The notes below the pieces were generated by a model. The model was given only the letters and a program-made list of their open reading frames with translations, was not told the origin of the DNA and did not search any database. Source: Acorus gramineus (Eukaryota > Streptophyta > Magnoliopsida > Acorales > Acoraceae). Taken from it: DNA of 64,000 bases. The translations under genes and the position numbers were made by a program. This document shows, piece after piece, positions 56,901 through 64,000 of this stretch. The stretch lies in NCBI GenBank assembly GCA_030737835.1, contig JAUJYN010000039.1:1-64000 (forward strand). Direction: 5' to 3'. Position 1 is the stretch's first letter. Each line of letters begins with the position of its first letter.

Positions 56901-59900
56901 ACGCATCGGTGGTACCTACGGATGGGAGCCCTCTTTCAGGACAGCTACAACCCGGGCCTCTTCAACACAGACGACATTGGGAGTAAACATTCCATGTTCG
57001 CAAAGCGAACCCAATAGAAAAAAACTACACTCGATAATCACATATCGATGATAGCGAACACTATTGTACTCCCACACGGTTGCATCGCTCGGACACAGGG
57101 GGTGTCACGCCCCAACTACCGGCTTAACAATCTGATAAGATAATGAATTCTCCTGAATTCCAAATGAGTGCATCGCTCGGATGCACGGGGCGATTACATC
57201 GCTAGCGCTCTAACTAATAAGGTACAACCCGATAGCGGGTCATACCCACGCCTATGTCAGATAGGCCTCTCAGTTTTTAACATGCGCATATAAATATATC
57301 CAGCTATGTGCATGAACCATATGCACAATCATCTAATAATTATAGGGACACTCCCTATCATGGATTTACATCATAATAATTCATACAATATGCATACGTG
57401 GTCATTAATCACAAGGCCTAACTTAAGCATGCGTTGGATATCACCAACTTAAAAGAAAGGGTTAAGCGCAATCTCGCGCAATAACAGGTGCATGCCAATA
57501 TTTCAAACGAACCTGAGTCGAGTAGGAAATCGCGTCTACTTACTCCGTTTTTTCAGAGGGAGAGGACAAGAGAGATCATCATCTCATGAAGCTGGTCATA
57601 GCTTTGCCCCATTAGCATGGGCACAACAGCTACACCACGCCCTCGAGTCTTATCGCAAGGGAATATGTGCCCGTTATTAACCCAGACTTAATCATACTAT
57701 ATATTCCCATTAATATGGTGGGAGTAGTATTACAATACTACCTAAGACATGCCATATTCTATACATCCATACACATTTACAACATACATGCCCATACTAG
57801 AGGGCGCATGCAACACAATCATTCATACATGGATACAATACATGTATATAAGCCTAGCATACAAGATACCTACATATTATAGCTTAAGCATGGCTATACT
57901 ACTTATCTACACAAGCAGTATAGCTAGGGGGGGGGGCATCGATGCGCGACGCGCGACTACGCGCGTCGAGCGCATCCCGAGAGGGGGGGAGGGATTGGAA
58001 TCGAACCACTCACCATTACCTGGGACCTCGCGCATCCCATCCGACGAGATCTGCAGGGTAGGGGCATCAAATTTGGTGAGTAACATCACAATTTAACACT
58101 TAGAAATCATTAGAAATACCAAAGACTTAGACATGCACGCATACGGGATCGCACGCATGCGAGCACGCGCGTACGCACGCATGCTCGGGTGCCCCAGCAC
58201 CTACCCGAGACCTTGGGCAGCCCCACGCATGCCCCAGCACGCGCACGCTCGCGCGCGCGCGCACTGGCGCCCAGCCGCGCGCCCAGGCGCACTGCCCCGC
58301 GCGCACCCCCGCGCACACCCGAGCGCCCGCGCGCGTCTGCGCGACCGCCTGCACCTGCCAGCGCCCTTCTGCGCGCGCGCCTGCGCGCGCACGCGCGCAG
58401 ACAACCCCCTGCGCACGCCCAACCTTCCCTAACCCCTTTTTAACCCCTTTTAACCCCTCCTCCACACTTCTCACTCACCCTAAACCAATTACCTAGCATG
58501 CATGACCTCCCCACAACCCCCTAAGCCATGAAAAACCAAGAAAAGAAGGGGAAGAGCTCACCTTGGGAGGGGGAATGAAAGGGGGAGATTCGGGGGCCCT
58601 CAATGCACCCGCGACCACCTCAACCACCACCACCACTACCACCACCTCCACAGCCCTCCTCAGCCTCCTTCTTGGCTGAAAATCAGGGGGGGGGGGGAAG
58701 GGCATGAGAGGGAGCTTGAGAGAAGAGAATCAACAACAACAACAACTACTTGCACAAACACTCACCATCACTTCCTCCTCCACCTTCTCCTTCTCTTTGA
58801 GGAAATAACACAAACACCTTGGGGGAGTGAAAAGAGAGGAAGAGAGACCCAAGAATCCCACGTGGGGAGTGGGAGGGAGAGAGAGAGATATTTTTGGCCA
58901 AATAAATATCCAAAGGAGGGATACAAATGACCAATTCATCCCTGACTAGAAATTATGTACATGCTTCACTAGAACAGCCATAACTTCCTCAATATAGCTT
59001 CGAATTGCACAATTCAAAGTCCGTTGGAAAGCCAAGAAGATTATCTACAACTTTCATGTTTATGCCAAGATCAAATAATCCCTCCAGCTATTCCGAAATG
59101 AGAGCTAAACATTGAATAGGGCTGCTGCCAGAATTTTTCATCCCCAGGGTATACTTGAAAAAATACCCATAACTTTTACTACATGAATCCAGTTGATCTA
59201 ATTCCACTTTTGTACGAAAGCTAACTCAAAACTGAGCATCTCATAATAAAATCATATTTAAACCTCTTCATCTTGGATTTTAACAAAATTAAATCCAAAT
59301 ACCAAATCGGAAATACATAACTTCTAGGAGAAAAATTATGTAGCCAAATTTTCAATCAGAGCGCTCCAAATGACACAGGCATAACAATTACAATACTACC
59401 TAAGGCATGCCATATTCTATACATCCATACACATTACCAAAAATACATGCCCATGCTCGAGGGGCGCATGCAACAAAATCATTCATACATGAATACATTA
59501 CATGTATATAAGCCTAGCATGCAAGATATCTACATATTATAGCTTAAACATGGCCATACTACTTATCTACATAAGTAGTATAGCTAGGGGCCATCCTGAG
59601 ATGGGGGGGGGGGGGGGGGGGGGGAATTGGATCGAACCACTCACCATACAACCCGGGACCTCTCGCATCCCATCCGACGAGATCTGCAGGGTAGGGGCAT
59701 CAAATTTGATGAGTAACATCACAATTTAACACTTAGAATTCACTAGAATTACCAAAGACTTAGACATGCACGCATACAGGCTCGCACGCATGCGAGAACG
59801 CGTGTACGCACGCATGCCCGGGTGCCCCAGCACCTACCCGAGCCCCTGGGCAAGCCCGCGCATGCCCTAGCACGCGCACGCACGAGCGCGCGCGCACTGG

Positions 59901-60159
59901 TGCCCAACCGTGCGCCAGACGCATGCCCAGACTCATGCCCCGCGCGCGCGCACGCCCCTCTCGCACCCCTGCTCGCACCCGTGCCCCGCGCGCGTCTCCG
60001 TGCCCGCCTGCGCCTGCCAGCACCCTCCTACGCGCGCACGCGCGCGCAAGCTCGCAGACAGCCCCCTAGCGCACGCCCAGCCGATCTTAACCCCTTTTTA
60101 ACCCTCCCCAACCCCTCACACACACTCTAACCCATCTAAGAGAGACCCAAGAGAGTAGA

Positions 60160-60213
<54 letters not shown>

Positions 60214-60769
60214 TTTCTTTGGGCAAATAAATATCCAAAAGAGGGATACAAATGACCAATTCATCCCTGACTAGAAATTCTGTGCATGCTTCACTATAAC
60301 AGCCATAACTTCCTCAATATAGCTCCGAATTGCACAATTCAAAAGTCCACTGGAAAGCCAAGAAGATTCTACAACTTTCATGTTTATGCTCAGATTAAAT
60401 AATTCCTCTAGTTATTCCGAAATGAGAGCTAAACATTGAACAGGGCTGCTGCCAGAATTTTTCATCCCCGGGGTATACTTGGAAAAATACCCATAACTTT
60501 TACTACATGAATCCAGTTGATCTAATTCCACTTTTGTATGAAAGCTAACTCAAAACTGAGCATCTCATGATAAAATCATATTTAAACCTCTTCATCTTGG
60601 ATTTTAACAAAATTAAATCCAAATACCAATTCGGAAATACATAACTTCTAGGAGAAAAATTATGTAGCTTAATTTTAATCAGAGCGCTCTAACTCCTGTA
60701 GGTGGCTAAAAGTCAAAATTTTAACGACTCCGATCAAAAAATAAGGCTCCAAATGACACAAGCATAACA
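53905..60769 (-). mobile_element. long solo-LTR element, family L, copy C, interrupted by copy D
   Basis: Ends are TGTCACGCCCCAGG and ..ACAAGCATAACA, flanked by ctcctc at 53899-53904 and 60770-60775 (5-6 bp duplication). Own sequence is 53905-55828 and 59387-60769, about 3.3 kb. The right part includes a GC block (59765-60080) and a (GA)n tract of about 50 bp near 60162-60212. Inserted in the 5' LTR of the gypsy element. No coding genes. Confidence 0.8.
55829..59386 (-). mobile_element. long solo-LTR element, family L, copy D (3.56 kb), nested in copy C
   Basis: It has the same ends (TGTCACGCCCCAGG, ..GGCATAACA) and the same internal order, including the GC block at 58130-58430 and two tandem units near 56690 and 56860. 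It shares very high similarity with the first part of copy C. The flanks (agtat / attac) do not form a clean 5-bp duplication. The nesting may therefore have come from recombination between copies rather than simple insertion. A secondary gtgtcacgccccaact piece at 57103 marks an internal rearrangement. Confidence 0.72.
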
Positions 60770-61659
60770 CTCCTCCGACGGCTAAATACAACTAGCCGGC
60801 CCTTAAACCGCCCCCAACCGCTTCCCTTAGATGGGACATAAAGCAGCATTCAATGCTGATGATTGCGGCATTTTTTTCCCAATTAGCCACCCCTTCTCTG
60901 ACGGTTCAACCTTAGTAACCGCCTCAAGCCATCGCTTGTCAGAAATTGGACGTTTGGCAAGTCATCATACCTGCGGCATCTCTTAACTAGCCGCCCCTCC
61001 CTGGGCGGCTAATTAAAACTAGTTGGCCCTGCCCGGACGACTGAATTAGGGTAACCGGCTCTCACCTGGACACATCCATAAAGTATGAAGTAACTTTACT
61101 TAGGTGTGAAGTTACTTAGCCTCACCCTCTTGTCCAACCCATGCTATTACCCAATGGGCCATTGAGTGCATGCAATCACAGTTACTTAGCCACACTCTCT
61201 TACCCAACCCATTCTACTGCCCAAAGGATACTCCTATGATTCCTTTTCTACTATAAAAGGAGGGGTAGGGGTGAGAATCAAAAGCTGGACAAGTTCATTT
61301 GAAAATTGTGTTGGAGAGAAAGAGAGAGGGAGAGAGCCTTAGTTGAGAGAGAAGAAAAATCATTCTCCACCAAATTCCACACTCCATAAACCCCCCTCTA
61401 ACCATTGTCTTAAACCTCTCTTAGCCCTAGCCAAACAAATCCAAATTCCTACCTAGGTGCTGCCCAAATCTAGAAGAAGAAACCACCAACACCACTTTCA
61501 ATCCACACTACCACCACCCTAGCCAAACCAGAACACTTCCCTACCTAGGTTCTACCCAAATCCAGAAAACCAAGAACCAAGTACCAGGCGGCTAGTCCAA
61601 ACTAGCCGTCGGACCCAGACGGCTAGGTTCAAGTAACCGGCGGTTTACTGTTATTTCTA

Positions 61660-62130
61660 TATTTATAATTACTTGCTTTATTTATCCGCTTTACTCATAT
61701 ATCTGCTTTTCGACCAATACTCAACGTTTCAACTAGAGGCGGCTAACACCCCCTGGTTGAATTCTGTACGGTGGTCACTTTCTTCTTTTTACAACTTTTA
61801 TTTACTTCCGCTATATATCTGCTTTTCGACCAATACTCGACGTTTCAACTAGAGGCGGCTAACACCCCCTGGTTGAATTCTGTACGGTGGTCACTTTCTT
61901 CTTTTTACAACTTTTATTTACTTCTGCTATATATATGCTTTTTGACCAATACTCGACGTTTCAACTAGAGGTGGCTAACACCCCCTGGTTGAATTCTGTA
62001 CGGTGGTCACTTTCTTCATTTTACAACTTTTATTTACTTTTGCTATATATTTGTTTTTTTACCAATACTTGACGTTTCAACTAGAGGCGGCTAACAGCCC
62101 CTAGTTAAATTATGTACAGTGATCAGATTT
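61660..62130 (+). repeat. 116-bp tandem repeat, four units, in gypsy LTR
   Basis: The anchor aactagaggcggct recurs at 61731, 61847, 61963 (as aactagaggtggct) and 62079, an exact 116-bp period. Units contain ttctgtacggtggtcacttt and ttttcgaccaatactcgacg. The last unit is the most diverged. The repetition makes overlapping 61-65 codon open frames that are not genes. Confidence 0.92.
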
Positions 62131-62674
62131 ACATTAACTCCCACGTGTCAGCAGCCCCTTTTTCAAGTTTTAATCTAGCAGAAAGGATTCCCCGTTTTCA
62201 CCTATGTGTGCAGCAAGCCTGTAGCTCAGAGAGGAGAACCCACACAGTTTCCCCGCGAGGCGATCAACAGTAACACCTACCTTTTCCTGCTTTTTGAGAA
62301 AGTAGGTGGTGATCACAACAAACCCCGTCTTTCTGAGAAGCTGTCAGGTGGCTCAGAAAAGACTCTCCGGGCGGTTATCTAATCAGTCATGAGACAGACC
62401 AGGACCAAGTTCACAGAACCCCCAAGTTTTACATTTTGACAAATTGGCGATCACGGTGGGACCTCCTTCGTGAAAAACGTCAAATTTTAATCCTTTTCTG
62501 CATCCTAAAAACTTGATAAAACTGCTATTTCTGGGAAGTTCCAGTTGGCCCCAAGTGGCCCCCAAGCTTACTGCTTTGTCTATTGCTTTACATTTGGTTG
62601 CACTAAGTTGCTTTAATTATCGCTTTATTTATTTCTTTTGAGACACCCATCAAAATTACTTTATCTGTCTCAAA

Positions 62675-64000
62675 ATGGCTCAATTCAATAGCGATAATGC
62701 CTTCAATAGCAAAGCACAATAGTTAAACTATGAGAAGCAGGTTCTAGGTCAATTAGAGGAACATATGAATGCATTAGGGTATCTTTCAGTGGAAAACATG
62801 CTAAATGCCTTGGCCAACCACCACCAACAGACCAAGACATCCTCTTTAAACCAAGGGACCCCTGTTACTGACCTAGTGACCCCACAAAATGCTCAACCAA
62901 TTACTCCACCAAGGGCTTATCCAGGTGCTCCTATTTATCCAGTTACCCCTACTTATCCAATTGCTTATACCTATCCAAATACTCCTACTTATCCAGTCTC
63001 CCATATAGCTCCAATAGACCCCATAACCACACAGGGTCCTTACCCAACTATACCAAATCCAAGACCGCTAACCTATTCACCCAGGGCCGAAAGTCTCGAT
63101 GACACCATCCGGAGAATCCTCTCTGAGACAAACCCGTCCACCCCCAAGCACACATCCTTACACCACCTACAACAAATCCCTTCCCTCAGTCTCCCGGCAA
63201 ATTTCAAAATTCCAAAATATCCCGATACAATGGCCGCGGAGACCCGGATGTCCACCTAAAAGCTTTTTTATCTTGACTCTCGTCCCTTCTTGGACAATGA
63301 ATCTCTCCTTGTATACCTATTCCAAAAGTCCTTAGAAGGAGAGGCTATCCAATGGTTTTCTACCCTGCCAGTAGACCATTTATCCAATTTTTCAGCCGTG
63401 AGTGACAAATTCCTGAGTCGCTACGGTTACCAAAGAACCAGGATCCCCTCTATCTCAGACCTCACAGCTGAACGAATGGAGCATGGAGAGGACTTTGAAT
63501 CCTACGTGTCTAGGTGGCGCACCCTTGTGCACCAAACTGGCCTGCAATTAACAAAGTGTCAAGAAATTGACATGATGTTACTAAGCCTGACCCCAGAACT
63601 GTGTACGAGCCTTTCATACTGAGATTGCATCACCTATCAACTCCTAATAGATAGACACGACCGGATTCAACGCTGTGCTAGACCCCCTACCCCATTTAAT
63701 CCCAACAACTGGTCAGGATCCTTTAGGAAAAACCCCATGACAACCCCCACGGTGGAGGGGATTACAAGACAAGTTTCAGCACTCTACCTTAATGAACCAC
63801 TAGGCAAAAATCGAGAGCCAGCTCTGAGACCGTATGCACCTGAACAATCCGGATATATACTGCCTCAGCAGGCAACCTATCCTAATAATTTTTACTCTCA
63901 ATCACCCGTGTCTGTGTCGTCACTGCCAAACCCTGCAGTCCAAAATCATGCAATCCAAAACATTGCAGTCGAAAACCCTATAGACCAAAATAAATTCTCC
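62675..64000 (+). pseudogene. gypsy gag remnant (partial, leaves window)
   Basis: From about 62675 the region encodes a Pro/Thr/Tyr-rich N-terminal part with repeated AYPGAPIYPVTPTYP-like motifs (62765-63259). A retrotransposon gag capsid-type core follows at 63290-63622 (YLFQKSLEGEAIQWFSTLP, YGYQRTRIPSISDLT, EDFESYVSRWRTLVHQ). The linker beyond is Asn/Pro/Gln-rich. It is typical of Ty3/gypsy gag. Broken, with no continuous frame across the visible part. Confidence 0.85.

Larger units (their letters stand above)
53754..64000 (+). mobile_element. Ty3/gypsy retrotransposon, 5' part (continues beyond window)
   Basis: The LTR starts tgtagataccctaattttga at 53754 and, after subtracting a 6.87-kb solo-LTR insertion, runs to about 62441, so its own length is about 1.8 kb. 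A TATA-like ctataaaagg lies at 61251. A primer-binding-type ttggcgatcacggtggga starts at about 62444, a pattern seen in Tat/Ogre-like gypsy elements. A gag region follows and leaves the window. A fossil: the visible gag region is broken in about three places. The 3' end and target duplication are outside the window. Confidence 0.78.

Noticed and set aside
61771-62072. Repeated small frames starting MVTFFFLQLLFTSAIY
   Set aside because: They are generated by the 116-bp tandem repeat in the gypsy LTR, not by a gene.

Overview
The window is flowering-plant nuclear DNA: GT-AG introns, a plant-specific MIKC MADS-box gene, FAR1-type Mutator-like transposons, Ty1/copia and Ty3/gypsy LTR elements, tRNA-derived SINEs and AT-rich intergenic DNA. 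The exact lineage cannot be read from the sequence. The AT-rich gene space and intron structure do not look grass-like. No rRNA, functional tRNA, CRISPR array or bacterial-type operon was seen.

Two host genes are well supported, each modelled exon by exon with phases that close. At the left end, on the minus strand (535-4656, leader to about 5100), is a B-sister (TT16/ABS/GGM13-type) MADS-box transcription factor of 245 residues. It keeps the PI-derived C-terminal motif, and two classical exons (62 and 100 nt) are fused into one of 162 nt. At 43817-49072, on the plus strand, is a seven-coding-exon gene for a 275-residue p31comet (MAD2L1BP/COMET) homologue, the HORMA-protein adaptor of the PCH2/TRIP13 remodeller. 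A GC-richer noncoding first exon probably lies near 42.09-42.33 kb.

The roughly 37 kb between them is mostly transposon. Left of 15 kb there is an LTR remnant, a 503-bp Mutator-type MITE with a perfect 9-bp target duplication, foldback elements and a dispersed 150-bp repeat. From 15.1 to 41.6 kb I read one old FAR1-type MULE with about 1.45-kb terminal inverted repeats. Later insertions have expanded it from about 7.5 kb to 26.5 kb. These are a 2.6-kb nonautonomous MULE (itself carrying a foldback MITE) and a second foldback MITE in the left arm, a copia element of 8.75 kb, and three solo-LTR-like elements of 3.6-3.7 kb. One of the three sits inside the copia element, one in the MULE 3' flank and one inside the transposase gene.

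Right of the p31comet gene is a second, broken FAR1-like locus (51.75-53.58 kb). It is followed by the 5' part of a Ty3/gypsy element whose LTR starts at 53754 and whose gag region runs off the window. That LTR was itself hit by the 3.7-kb solo-LTR family (53905-60769), with a second copy nested inside.

The most notable structural story is this solo-LTR family. Five copies share TG...CA ends, and four of them have matching 5-6 bp target duplications. They share a conserved order of parts: a G-quadruplex-like CCCTCA array, tandem 178-bp units, and in four of five copies an extreme GC/CpG-rich alternating purine-pyrimidine block.
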